NCBI GenBank assembly: GCA_964435305.1 | Contig: CAYSZH010000009.1 | Coordinates: 1-52,347, forward strand | Origin: Granulosicoccus sp964435305 | GTDB taxonomy: Bacteria > Pseudomonadota > Gammaproteobacteria > Granulosicoccales > Granulosicoccaceae | DNA: 52,347 bases | Direction of reading: 5' to 3' | Shown: in pieces, positions 33,825-41,833 of the stretch | How positions within the stretch are numbered: the stretch's first letter is position 1 | Layout: each line of letters opens with the position of its first letter | Notes under the pieces: generated by a model | Told to the model about the DNA's origin: nothing | Seen by the model: the letters and a program-made list of their open reading frames with translations, nothing else | Database searches by the model: none | Position numbers and translations under genes: made by a program

Positions 33825-34199
33825 CTACTTTTTCGTTACATCAGGATTGCCAGACCACCAAACCGAATAGGAGTGTGGCGACAACATGATCGGCAGATGA
33901 TAGGTAGCATCTGCCTCTGGAATAGAGATACGCACAACCACTTTGTTGAGAATTTGATAACCGTCGTTCGGTAAAGGCATCGATTGATAGTACTCGGCCG
34001 AATGGAATACTAATTCGTATTCAGCCTCGGAATGATCTAAAAGCTCTATATGCTCTGATACGCGACCTTCAGCACTTGCCACGGCGTCAAACAACAACTG
34101 CGACCCACCATCTGAAGCTTTTAAAAAACATTGAACACGAATACCGCCGGCGTGTGTGCCAATGACAGAGTCCAGCACATGTGATGAAATTGTCGCCAT
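33825..34199 (-). CDS. transthyretin-like protein, 5-hydroxyisourate-hydrolase family with altered C-terminus
   Basis: 124 residues. The fold marks are the N-terminal SSHVLDSVIGTHAGGI (His7), the EGRVSEHI strand (Arg46) and YHLPIMLSPHSYS (His101). These three positions match the catalytic His-Arg-His of HIU hydrolases. Active HIU hydrolases end with Y-R-G-S. Here the end is VWWSGNPDVTKK, so the tetrapeptide is lost and a short tail is added, much as in vertebrate transthyretin. The substrate may therefore differ. It is first in a two-gene operon with the DmdA-like gene and diverges from a bicupin. ATG at 34199. Confidence 0.78.
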   Translation of the reverse strand: MATISSHVLDSVIGTHAGGIRVQCFLKASDGGSQLLFDAVASAEGRVSEHIELLDHSEAEYELVFHSAEYYQSMPLPNDGYQILNKVVVRISIPEADATYHLPIMLSPHSYSVWWSGNPDVTKK

Positions 34200-34323
34200 A
34201 GCGTTAGATTGTTTCCTTTTGATTCGACTGCCGATTACTATTCAATTGAAGCTTTGCACTGCTTATTGCTTGTCGCGAGTACAATCGGACTGAACTACCC
34301 CTTGCGCTAAACCGTTCAATGTA

Positions 34324-34335
34324 GCTAAATTTAGC
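34324..34335. promoter_or_regulatory. 12-bp perfect palindrome in the divergent spacer
   Basis: GCTAAATTTAGC is perfectly self-complementary and lies midway between the transthyretin-like and bicupin genes, a suitable position for an operator. The binding protein is unknown. Confidence 0.4.
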
Positions 34336-34452
34336 ACAATCATTGACGAGCCTGCCGCTTCATTTCGTATTGTTTTATTGTGTGTGGTAGTCTGGTTGAA
34401 CCTTGTACTTAATAAGAGACAATTCCTTCAAACGATCAAGGTATCAGGACTA

Positions 34453-35241
34453 ATGCCAACACAAACAATACCATTTGTCACTCTTGACATGAATACCCAT
34501 GCTAACGCCGATAACCACTGCCAATCTATACTGGAAAATGAAATAAGCGATATTCAATTAGAACACGTTGCAATTACCCATAGCAACACCATCGTAGATC
34601 GTTCTGAAGATGGCGTTAAAGCAATTTACCTTTTTTTAAAAGGATCAGGGGACGTAAAAGCGAACAATGCCTATTATGAGATTGTTCAGGAGACAATATT
34701 TTTACCCAACGCAGTAGAAGAAATCACGATCAGGCCTGCTAGTAACACAACATTACACTACCTGAAAATATCTTGTAAATTATCAACACAAGACCATATC
34801 GATTTTAAGAATTTGCCGGAAGAAAATACTCAAAACGTGTACTACGCAAAATTCAGTGACTGCCAATCTTATAGCGAAGCCATTAAGAGCCCGAATACGG
34901 TAAGCCGCAGCATACTCTCTAATAAATACATCCCCAGAGTCGCAATGGGTACAGTGCAAACAACCGGCCCAGACAACGTCGCCGCGCATGAACATCCCAT
35001 GTTAGAGCAATTGTTTTTAGGTCTGGCAGAGAATAATTGCATCGTGTACGCCGATGACGATTACATTGATTTCCCCGAACACTCAATACTTCATATCCCA
35101 TTAGGATCGTCACATTCAGTTTCTGTAAAAAAAGAGAAAACCATGTCTTACGTTTGGATGGATTTTTTTCTGGATAAAGAAGGAGAGGAATGGCTTAAAA
35201 CGCACAATATCGATGCAGATCAGAACCAGAGAGGCCTATAG
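34453..35241 (+). CDS. bicupin protein
   Basis: About 262 residues from the ATG at 34453, with AGGA four bases upstream; an in-frame start at 34378 lies in the likely promoter. Two cupin half-barrels are seen: residues 55-110 (VKAIYLFLKGSGDVKANNAYYEI as core, no clear metal ligands) and residues 160-235 with the metal-binding HEHPMLEQLFLGL followed by HIPLGSSHSV. Length and two-domain layout resemble ureidoglycine aminohydrolase, which would fit a purine-related neighbour. The sequence similarity is not strong enough to claim that. It diverges from the transthyretin-like gene across the palindrome. Confidence 0.7.
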   Translation: MPTQTIPFVTLDMNTHANADNHCQSILENEISDIQLEHVAITHSNTIVDRSEDGVKAIYLFLKGSGDVKANNAYYEIVQETIFLPNAVEEITIRPASNTTLHYLKISCKLSTQDHIDFKNLPEENTQNVYYAKFSDCQSYSEAIKSPNTVSRSILSNKYIPRVAMGTVQTTGPDNVAAHEHPMLEQLFLGLAENNCIVYADDDYIDFPEHSILHIPLGSSHSVSVKKEKTMSYVWMDFFLDKEGEEWLKTHNIDADQNQRGL

Positions 35242-35254
35242 TAGCCTGCCATTT

Positions 35255-36484
35255 TTATTTTAATAAGAAATTCTTAACGTAGGATGCGGCATGGCGAATT
35301 TGGGCGACACTCAATTCCTGATGTAAAGGCAAGGCAACAATCTTCTGCTTAAGTTCTTTTGCCACTGGATAATGTTGCCAATCCACAGCCGGATGTAACT
35401 GTTGCCACCAGTTGGACGATTCGATATTGGCTGAATGTAATGCGGAAACCAGAGCCGCCGGATTCTGCACAAGCAAAGGGAAATACAAGGGATTACAGCC
35501 TTCTGGAAGCTCCGGAAATAAAGGCTGCGCTTTATCACGAATCTGATCATCACTTAAAGCGCCCAGCCAAATGAGGTAGTTAGCTCGCCTTCTTTCTACG
35601 ACTCGCATTGAATCAGTCTTTTCGAGAATTGCAAACATACTTTTAGACATAGCCGTCTTGTACACACCTACTGCTTGCTCGCCGTCAAGGTCGCCCGTAA
35701 GCCAAATGGCATTGCGTGAGAGACCTATTTTTTTTCCAAATTTAACGACAATTGCCGGCAAGGCCCAAACAGCTAGCCCGAGCAAGGATTTGAAATGGCT
35801 TACTCGAGCTGGTTCGATGGTGCGAAAATACTGTTGTATGGAGTAAAAACATCTATTAAACCAAGGAAGCAACTCAGGTTTCGCCAAACGTACTTCAGCC
35901 TCGTTGCTCAATGTTGAAGGATCGGTGCTAGCCGCATTGACATATAACAAGCCACCTTCAGTTAACCCTAAAGATTTTCGCGGACTAAAAACAGCCAACG
36001 CACCGAAGCTACCAAGCGGTTGTTGATTATGGTATCCATACAGAGCATGCGCACAGTCTTCTAATAGAAATGTGGATGTTTTTTGGCAAAGCTTTTGTAA
36101 ACGCTCAATGCCCAACTGCGCAAATCCGAAGTAATGCGTCACTATTAAAACCTTAACGCCCGGTTCTTCGCGAAGTAGATTTTCAATACGATCACAATCT
36201 GCATTTAACTGGCTGTCCACATCATAGAAGCGCAAGGCACAACCCGCATGAATAAAAGGCGCAAGTTCAGCACCGCAACAATAGGCGGGCAGGATCACGA
36301 TATCATCGCGCCTGAGATTCATTCGCAAAATAGATTGATGCATTGCTGCACCACCATTGTACGTCGGTGTTAACAGGCTCCTATCCGCTATAAGCGGGAA
36401 TGTCTCATTTGGTGCAGTTAGTGCCTTAAGCCGGATTAGACTTTTTATCCAGTCAATTGGAGACAGCGAAGGCGTCATACTCAT
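35255..36484 (-). CDS. DegT/DnrJ/EryC1/StrS-type PLP-dependent aminotransferase
   Basis: 409 residues from the ATG at 36484, which has GAGG four bases upstream. The frame extends to 36523. The cofactor region reads LLEDCAHALYGYHNQQPLGSFG and the Schiff-base lysine is in FSPRKSLGLTEGGLL (cited by landmark). These proteins aminate keto-sugars, usually for surface polysaccharides or secondary metabolites. No other sugar-modifying gene is close by, so it appears isolated. It has a cysteine-rich PAYCCGAE loop not usual for the family. It converges on the bicupin gene with 13 bases between. Confidence 0.82.
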   Translation of the reverse strand: MSMTPSLSPIDWIKSLIRLKALTAPNETFPLIADRSLLTPTYNGGAAMHQSILRMNLRRDDIVILPAYCCGAELAPFIHAGCALRFYDVDSQLNADCDRIENLLREEPGVKVLIVTHYFGFAQLGIERLQKLCQKTSTFLLEDCAHALYGYHNQQPLGSFGALAVFSPRKSLGLTEGGLLYVNAASTDPSTLSNEAEVRLAKPELLPWFNRCFYSIQQYFRTIEPARVSHFKSLLGLAVWALPAIVVKFGKKIGLSRNAIWLTGDLDGEQAVGVYKTAMSKSMFAILEKTDSMRVVERRRANYLIWLGALSDDQIRDKAQPLFPELPEGCNPLYFPLLVQNPAALVSALHSANIESSNWWQQLHPAVDWQHYPVAKELKQKIVALPLHQELSVAQIRHAASYVKNFLLK

Positions 36485-36746
36485 ATGACCTCGCTGGAAG
36501 TATTGGAATTTAATGTTCAGCACTGTACGAAAGGGCGTGGTTAATTATCAAATCAGCAACGTGTGCGCCTGGTTCGTTACGGCGAACAAAGTACAGACAC
36601 CTTGACTTAGATTATTGGACACCCTGTTTAGTTCCGAAATTTTTAAATCTCCTATCTTCGCCCACAATACGTTTTATACTGACAATGCTCAATACGGCAA
36701 ATCTTGCCAACATGCCAAATACAGTCACGCAGAGGGAGATAGAAAA

Positions 36747-37841
36747 ATGACAGCGGGAGCATCGGTTGCGCTACTAAGAGGCGACGGCATTGGCAAAGAG
36801 GTTGCCGATGCCACCATAGAAATCGTCGATGCAGCCATTAGCAAGTGTGCCGCCCCGCCCCTGCTCTACGATCGTATACTGGCAGGAGCTGACTATTACG
36901 CCGAAACAGGGAACGATATCGAGCCAGGTGGAGAGGAGCGCTGTGGTCAGGCGGATGCCATGTTTCTAGGCGCAATAGGGCGGCCTAGTATCAGGCACAC
37001 CGATGGAACCGAAATCAGCCCACATTTGCGGCTTCGCGACAAGTTTGGCTTATATGCAGGTATCCGACCCGTAAAGGCGTATCCAAATGCGCCGCAGCGA
37101 TTGGCAGATCCACGCGCAGCCGGTATCGACATGGTGATTCTTCGCGAATCCACTGAAGGTCTTTTCTACTCCGCTGTTGCCAATGGTGGCGGTGAGGTCA
37201 TTGGTGACACCGAAGTTCGCGACACGCTGCGTATAACACGTGATACGACAGAAAAGCTGCATCGATTTGGCTTTAAACTTGCGCAAACGCGTAAGGCACG
37301 CGGTAAGCGCGGATGCATAACCTGCGTAGATAAGGCCAATGTGTTTGCATCCATGGCATTTTTTAGAAAAATATTCGATGAAGTACGAACCGAATTTCCC
37401 GAGGTTCAAGCAGACTACAACTACGTTGATGCACAAGCGCTGTGCCTCGTACGAAACCCATGGGATTTCGATGTGATGGTAATGGAGAATATGTTCGGCG
37501 ATATTCTCAGTGATCTTGCAGGTGGCCTGGTTGGCGGTATGGGTATGGCTGCATGTGCGGAGATCGGTGATGCACATGCACTCTTTCAACCGGCGCACGG
37601 TTCAGCACCCGATATTATGGAACAAGATAAGGCCAACCCACTTGCTGCCATTCTCTCTGGTGCCATGATGCTGGAATACTTAGCCGAGAAAACAGCTCTG
37701 CCTGCGTACTCCGATGCCGCATCGTTGATCGAAGATGCTGTCGATGCAGGTTTTGCTGCCAACTCACTTAGACCAATAGAATTTGGTGGTGATATGGGTA
37801 GCAAAGCCGTAACAGCAGAGCTCGTTGCGATGGTATCTTGA
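36747..37841 (+). CDS. isocitrate/isopropylmalate/tartrate dehydrogenase family
   Basis: NAD-dependent beta-decarboxylating dehydrogenase, 364 residues from the ATG at 36747 with AGGGAG nine bases upstream; the longer frame to 36615 is rejected. Marks are LLRGDGIGKEV at the N-terminus, the substrate-loop residues RESTEGLFYS, VDKANVF with the catalytic Lys, NMFGDILSDLAGGLVGGMG with the metal-binding Asp residues and QPAHGSAPDI. The loop STEGLFYS differs from LeuB (TGGIYFG) and is nearer tartrate or homoisocitrate dehydrogenases. It probably oxidises a 3-substituted malate. The stump of an SDR gene follows directly. Confidence 0.86.
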   Translation: MTAGASVALLRGDGIGKEVADATIEIVDAAISKCAAPPLLYDRILAGADYYAETGNDIEPGGEERCGQADAMFLGAIGRPSIRHTDGTEISPHLRLRDKFGLYAGIRPVKAYPNAPQRLADPRAAGIDMVILRESTEGLFYSAVANGGGEVIGDTEVRDTLRITRDTTEKLHRFGFKLAQTRKARGKRGCITCVDKANVFASMAFFRKIFDEVRTEFPEVQADYNYVDAQALCLVRNPWDFDVMVMENMFGDILSDLAGGLVGGMGMAACAEIGDAHALFQPAHGSAPDIMEQDKANPLAAILSGAMMLEYLAEKTALPAYSDAASLIEDAVDAGFAANSLRPIEFGGDMGSKAVTAELVAMVS

Positions 37842-37859
37842 TACGATGAGAAGTTTATC

Positions 37860-37952
37860 GTGGCAGAGAACGCCAAACGCGCACTAATCACCGGTGCAGT
37901 AGGTGCTATTAGTTGGACACACCCGTGGCCTGCGCATCTGCTTTATGATTAA
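37860..37952 (+). pseudogene. truncated short-chain dehydrogenase stump
   Basis: From a GTG at 37860 the frame reads AENAKRALITGAVGAI, the beginning of an SDR-type or sugar-epimerase-type NAD-binding domain, then departs into SWTHPWPAHLLYD and stops at 37952 after 30 residues. The family's first strand and glycine loop are present, but nothing that follows is. It lies 18 bases after the dehydrogenase stop, where an operon partner would be expected. The simplest reading is a gene cut by a deletion. It was called from one motif, so confidence is moderate. Confidence 0.5.
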
Positions 37953-37970
37953 CTATTAATCTGCAAAAAC

Positions 37971-38765
37971 TCAGAAAGAATACAGAATCCCAAAGGATGC
38001 AGAAGACACATTCTCTTCATTAACAATCGGACTATCCGATATTTCGCTACCAAACTGCTCCGTTCTTAGAGCGCCAAATGCGTTTAATTTGGATGTAATT
38101 GGATACCCGGCCGTTAGAAAGGCCGCAACATTCAGTGAAGCACCGGCGCTGTACTGTGCCCTTTCCGCCGTTGCCTGCGAGCCATTGACTCCATAGTAAT
38201 GATCAACCAGAGCCTGGTCTTGCCAGTTAAGACTAACAGCGGGCGTCAGGCTCAGTTTTTTCAAACTGAATGTTTTACTAATGGTTCCAACCAATTCGCT
38301 TCCGCTACTCTCACCTAATACATCTGTAAGTAGTTGCAAGTTAAGGCCCACAGGTGCATTTACTAGGCTAAACGAAACACCAGCGTGAATGGAATAATCC
38401 GTACCGGGCAGGCCTTCCAGAATGGAGCTTTCCATGGCCTTGTAACCCAGGAATCGAGGTGTTGCAAGAATATCAATACGCAATGATGGTGTAGGCGCTA
38501 CAAAAGGATCAGGATCGACTGTGAGTTCATACCCCAAATTCAGACCATTAATGTAAAACCCATTTTTACTGGCCGTAAAAAACGGGAGTTGGGCAATAAC
38601 GGTGTTCGGGTTGTTATACAACCTTGATGTGCCGGAGTACGTAAAACCCACACCCAGATTTGCATCGCCGTCAGATCCAAATGCAGATGTATCAACGGTA
38701 ACCGGTGCGGCGTGCACAAACATGGTACTCGATACAAGCATCAATCCGAAAATGAAATAGCGCAT
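37971..38765 (-). CDS. outer-membrane beta-barrel protein, MipA/OmpV-like
   Basis: 264 residues from the ATG at 38765 with GGAG six bases upstream. A signal peptide is clear (MRYFIFGLMLVSSTMFVHAAP). The mature protein has alternating amphipathic strands (LGVGFTYSG, FYINGLNLGYEL, LRIDILATPRFLGY, YSIHAGVSFSL, NLNVAAFLTAGYP-like spacing) and ends in Phe (SFGILYSF), the outer-membrane insertion signal. The family is linked to scaffolding of murein enzymes and to metal or antibiotic stress, but most members are unstudied. It is followed upstream by an FG-GAP lipoprotein gene in the same direction, 63 bases away. Confidence 0.75.
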   Translation of the reverse strand: MRYFIFGLMLVSSTMFVHAAPVTVDTSAFGSDGDANLGVGFTYSGTSRLYNNPNTVIAQLPFFTASKNGFYINGLNLGYELTVDPDPFVAPTPSLRIDILATPRFLGYKAMESSILEGLPGTDYSIHAGVSFSLVNAPVGLNLQLLTDVLGESSGSELVGTISKTFSLKKLSLTPAVSLNWQDQALVDHYYGVNGSQATAERAQYSAGASLNVAAFLTAGYPITSKLNAFGALRTEQFGSEISDSPIVNEENVSSASFGILYSF

Positions 38766-38828
38766 TATTATCTCCACTTTATTTGTAACCAGAAGCTTAT
38801 GACTGCAAAAGCTTATGAGCTGGCAAGC

Positions 38829-40436
38829 TTAAGGTTGTACAATCCCTGGCCCATCGGGCGTAATTGTTCTCGTTGACCCATCAGCGAACGCGACTTCCAG
38901 TGCACTCACACTACCGTTTTCGGGAATCGCAAATGAGATGTGAGGGCTTTGATCGGTTTGCATACCAATCGCATTGTTCACCTCTCGGGTATAGCTCCTT
39001 CCTGAGTCGGTGATGGCGGTGACACGGGCTCCAAGCCATTTAACATTTTCCGGTACAGCCAAGGTCACTACATCGTTTGCATGTTCATTCAAACTGGCGA
39101 CAACAGGGCCATCCATATTGATCCAAACCACATCTTGTTTTGCATCACCATTCAAGTCAACGATAACGGCTGACTGCCCGAAATTCGCATTAGGAAGATT
39201 TAATCCAGGAGCATTCAAAAACTTGCCACCTTCGGCAGAGTCAACTTGCAGCATCGCTCGACCAGGCAGTGGGGAGAGCCTGTGCGGAGGCCATTTGACA
39301 TAGCTTTGCCCTGCCAGCAAATCCAGATCACCATCCAGATTCAGATCTTCGAATACGATGCCCCAACCAAACCCGTGTCGAGTGAGCCCTGCCTCAACGG
39401 CTACGTCTGTGAAAACCTTATCGCCATCGTTTCTTAGCATTTGCCATTCTTGAATAATGATCTGATTGTTGTTCAGATCGCCTCTTAGAAAGACATTAGG
39501 GATGCTGTTGCTGACATTTGACACTGCAACATCCTGATCGCCATCACTGTCATAGTCTCCAATTCCTATACCCATCCAAAAACCCAATCCGGAATCATAA
39601 GAATTTGCAGTGAATGTACTGTCGCCATTGTTGTGCAATATTTCTATCCTGCCGGTATTGTTAGATACCACCAGATCTTGATAACCATTCCCATCCAGAT
39701 CGGAAAACACTGACAAAAAGGTATTTTGTGTGCCTGCCGTACCGGAAGATTCTGTTATGTCAGTAAATTGCATATCACCGTCGTTCCGCAACAGTCGGTT
39801 ATAGCGTACGTGGCCAGGGTCGTTAAACGTTGCAGAAATCCAGTTGTTATAAGAAATGAAATTGCTTACGTAGAAGTCGATGTCACCGTCCTTGTCAATA
39901 TCAGCGATCGCAACGGCCAAAGGAGTCTCATTCTCTACTCTTTCGTAAGTCATTTTATTACTATCAAAACTGCCGCCCTTGTTAGTATGGATCCATACAC
40001 CATCATCACGTGCGACAATTAGGTCAGTCAGGCCATCGTTATTTAAATCGATAGCGGTGGCTCCATAGCTAGCCGTTTTACTTGATAAACCAGCTGCGTT
40101 GTCTATGGCAACCATCTCGCCATCACGATAGGCAAGCAGTACATCATCTTGATTGAACCCGCCACTGACAAACACCTCCATCACGCCGTCGTTATCATAA
40201 TCAATGGCCGCTCCACCGGAAAAAGGGAAGGCCTGATCATCATTCCAGGTGTGCTCAAAAACAGTATTTAGGCGCTTAAAAGGGCTTAATTGAATATTGT
40301 CTGGAAGCTTAGGTGCAGGCGCAGTCTTAACAAATGGGCGTAGCTGACTGACGTAAGAGCAGCCAACTAAAAAAGTAAGAATTGTGATGAGTAGTGCCGA
40401 CCGAATCAGTCGTGACAATTCTAAAATTCGCATCAT
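38829..40436 (-). CDS. FG-GAP/VCBS-repeat lipoprotein with ASPIC/UnbV-type C-terminus
   Basis: 535 residues. The N-terminus is a lipoprotein signal with the lipobox LVGC (about residues 23-26). At least seven calcium-binding loops are spaced along the protein: DYDNDGVMEV, DLNNDGLTDL, DIDKDGDIDF, DLDGNGYQDL, DYDSDGDQDV, DLNLDGDLDL and DLNGDAKQDV. They form a beta-propeller as in integrin-alpha-like FG-GAP proteins. The last 90 residues (ARVTAITDSGRSYTREVN through EVAFADGSTRTI) match the ASPIC/UnbV domain pattern. Two ATGs are adjacent at the start; GGAGG lies just before them, so the second (40433) may be used. The protein is probably displayed on the outer membrane. Confidence 0.85.
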   Translation of the reverse strand: MMRILELSRLIRSALLITILTFLVGCSYVSQLRPFVKTAPAPKLPDNIQLSPFKRLNTVFEHTWNDDQAFPFSGGAAIDYDNDGVMEVFVSGGFNQDDVLLAYRDGEMVAIDNAAGLSSKTASYGATAIDLNNDGLTDLIVARDDGVWIHTNKGGSFDSNKMTYERVENETPLAVAIADIDKDGDIDFYVSNFISYNNWISATFNDPGHVRYNRLLRNDGDMQFTDITESSGTAGTQNTFLSVFSDLDGNGYQDLVVSNNTGRIEILHNNGDSTFTANSYDSGLGFWMGIGIGDYDSDGDQDVAVSNVSNSIPNVFLRGDLNNNQIIIQEWQMLRNDGDKVFTDVAVEAGLTRHGFGWGIVFEDLNLDGDLDLLAGQSYVKWPPHRLSPLPGRAMLQVDSAEGGKFLNAPGLNLPNANFGQSAVIVDLNGDAKQDVVWINMDGPVVASLNEHANDVVTLAVPENVKWLGARVTAITDSGRSYTREVNNAIGMQTDQSPHISFAIPENGSVSALEVAFADGSTRTITPDGPGIVQP

Positions 40437-40905
40437 ACCTCCAGTGGAGAACCTTATTCATAGTCCTTTTCTACTGCGGCGATCATGCATGATTCACCTA
40501 ACCTAGAAAAGAAATTTACAGGCCCCGGAAGTCGTTCAAACTGGAGCCCAATCTAGCGGCGTTTCCATGCCCTGAAACACACCAAAACAAATTTAAAACC
40601 CTAACCACTCGCACCGCCAACGCCACACGATAGAGTCATTATAGCCCAACGGGCACTACTAATAGGCAGCTTTTTCAGCCACTTGCTCCACTATTACAGA
40701 AAATTTATACCCGTTCTGCGTACAGTCACGCTGTTCATCTGGATCGATGACAAACAAACCAGGAACGTTGAGCTTTAAAAAATACCATAGTCGTTATGGT
40801 CGTGCCATCTATCTGGCGATTGAGATGTGTTTCACGAAACTACAGCGACAAGCTGATGTCTGAGTCTGCAACAAGCAACTATTAGGCGCAGGAGCGACTT
40901 TATCC
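40437..40905. other. 469-bp intergenic region
   Basis: Divergent spacer between the lipoprotein and GST genes. It contains one perfect 12-bp palindrome, ATCATGCATGAT (40482-40493), close to the lipoprotein start. No open frame with coding character, no tRNA and no strong terminator was seen. Confidence 0.6.
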
Positions 40906-41700
40906 ATGAATCCGAACCCCAATGACGGAGTTCCGCCAATCCAGCTCTTTTCATTTCCAACGAGCCCCTATGGCCTTAAAGTGGCTTGCTACCTGGCATA
41001 CATGGGACTCGATTACCAATTTGTTGGCGTCAGTCCCATCACATTTCAGCAGGTTGACTTCACGAACAAACGTCAGGTGCCGGTATTGAAAATTGGCAAC
41101 GAGTGGAAGCTTGATTCGCATACGATTGGATTATGGATCGAAGAGAAATTCCCCGATAGCCAGTTACTCGGTGCAAGCGCTAAAGACAGAGAAGAAATAA
41201 TCGCAATCGACAATTGGGTGAACCATCAGTTAATTCCTGCTTTATTTCGCGTGTTAGTGGATTGGCCTACCACTCGTGCCGGATTATCCAATGGTTGGAA
41301 ACTCGGTAAAGCTGTCAATCGAACCGCACCGATTCCGCGATGGGTGCAGTGGATGTGGCCGGTTTTTCTACGCAAAGCGAAATTTATTGTCGCTCTCGCG
41401 AACTCAACTGATCGAAACGTATCGCTACAAGATTCGCAAAAAAAGCTGGTTAGCGACTTTGTGGAACGGCTCGCGGGCGGGCCGTTTTTAGGTGGGAAGG
41501 CGCATCCAACACTGGCAGATCTTTCTGCGTTCGCCGCCATTGTGTTTCCTTTCAGGCTTGATCTCAAGGGTGATGCCAATTGGATGGATAATCAACTGGT
41601 TGTGACCTGGATTAATGCTGTGCAGCAGCATCTGCCGGATAATCCGTTTCTGGTCGATAGCCAATATCTCCCGAATGAAGCTCCCAGACTGGCCGGTTAA
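40906..41700 (+). CDS. glutathione S-transferase family protein
   Basis: 264 residues. The N-terminal thioredoxin-like domain reads IQLFSFPTSPYGLKVACYLAYMGLDYQF, with the cis-Pro motif in KRQVPVLKI and DSHTIGLWIEEKFP, which contacts the gamma-glutamyl group in the family. The C-terminal helical domain has GGPFLGGKAHPTLADLSAF, the conserved GST N-capping region. The active residue near the N-terminus would be a Ser in PTSPYG. Such stand-alone GSTs may detoxify electrophiles or help in aromatic catabolism. An AGGAG lies about 13 bases before the ATG. Confidence 0.8.
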   Translation: MNPNPNDGVPPIQLFSFPTSPYGLKVACYLAYMGLDYQFVGVSPITFQQVDFTNKRQVPVLKIGNEWKLDSHTIGLWIEEKFPDSQLLGASAKDREEIIAIDNWVNHQLIPALFRVLVDWPTTRAGLSNGWKLGKAVNRTAPIPRWVQWMWPVFLRKAKFIVALANSTDRNVSLQDSQKKLVSDFVERLAGGPFLGGKAHPTLADLSAFAAIVFPFRLDLKGDANWMDNQLVVTWINAVQQHLPDNPFLVDSQYLPNEAPRLAG

Positions 41701-41779
41701 ATCTGCTAAGCGTTGAATCTGGAAATTGGAAAAGTCATACTCAAGAAAAGTTAAGCTATATTAGTAGAATCCAGTTTCG

Positions 41780-41806
41780 GCTGTGGCCACAGCATCGGGG
41801 TTTTTT
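41780..41806 (+). terminator. palindrome plus T-run between the GST and hyuA genes
   Basis: GCTGTGGCCACAGC (41780-41793) is a perfect palindrome that can form a short hairpin with a GGCC loop. It is followed after seven bases by TTTTTT (41801-41806). It may terminate the GST transcript, or it could be an operator for the hyuA operon 28 bases downstream. The gap between stem and T-run weakens the terminator reading. Confidence 0.4.
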
Positions 41807-41833
41807 ATTTTCACATCGTCGTGAGTCATTATC

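Noticed and set aside
36615..36746. Longer N-terminus of the isopropylmalate/tartrate-type dehydrogenase
   Set aside because: The family starts just before LLRGDGIG, and AGGGAG precedes the ATG at 36747; the upstream part is probably promoter.
38791..38826. Short repeats of AAGCTTATGA between the OmpV-like and lipoprotein genes
   Set aside because: Only two near copies and a third partial HindIII-like AAGCTT; too short to call a functional repeat.
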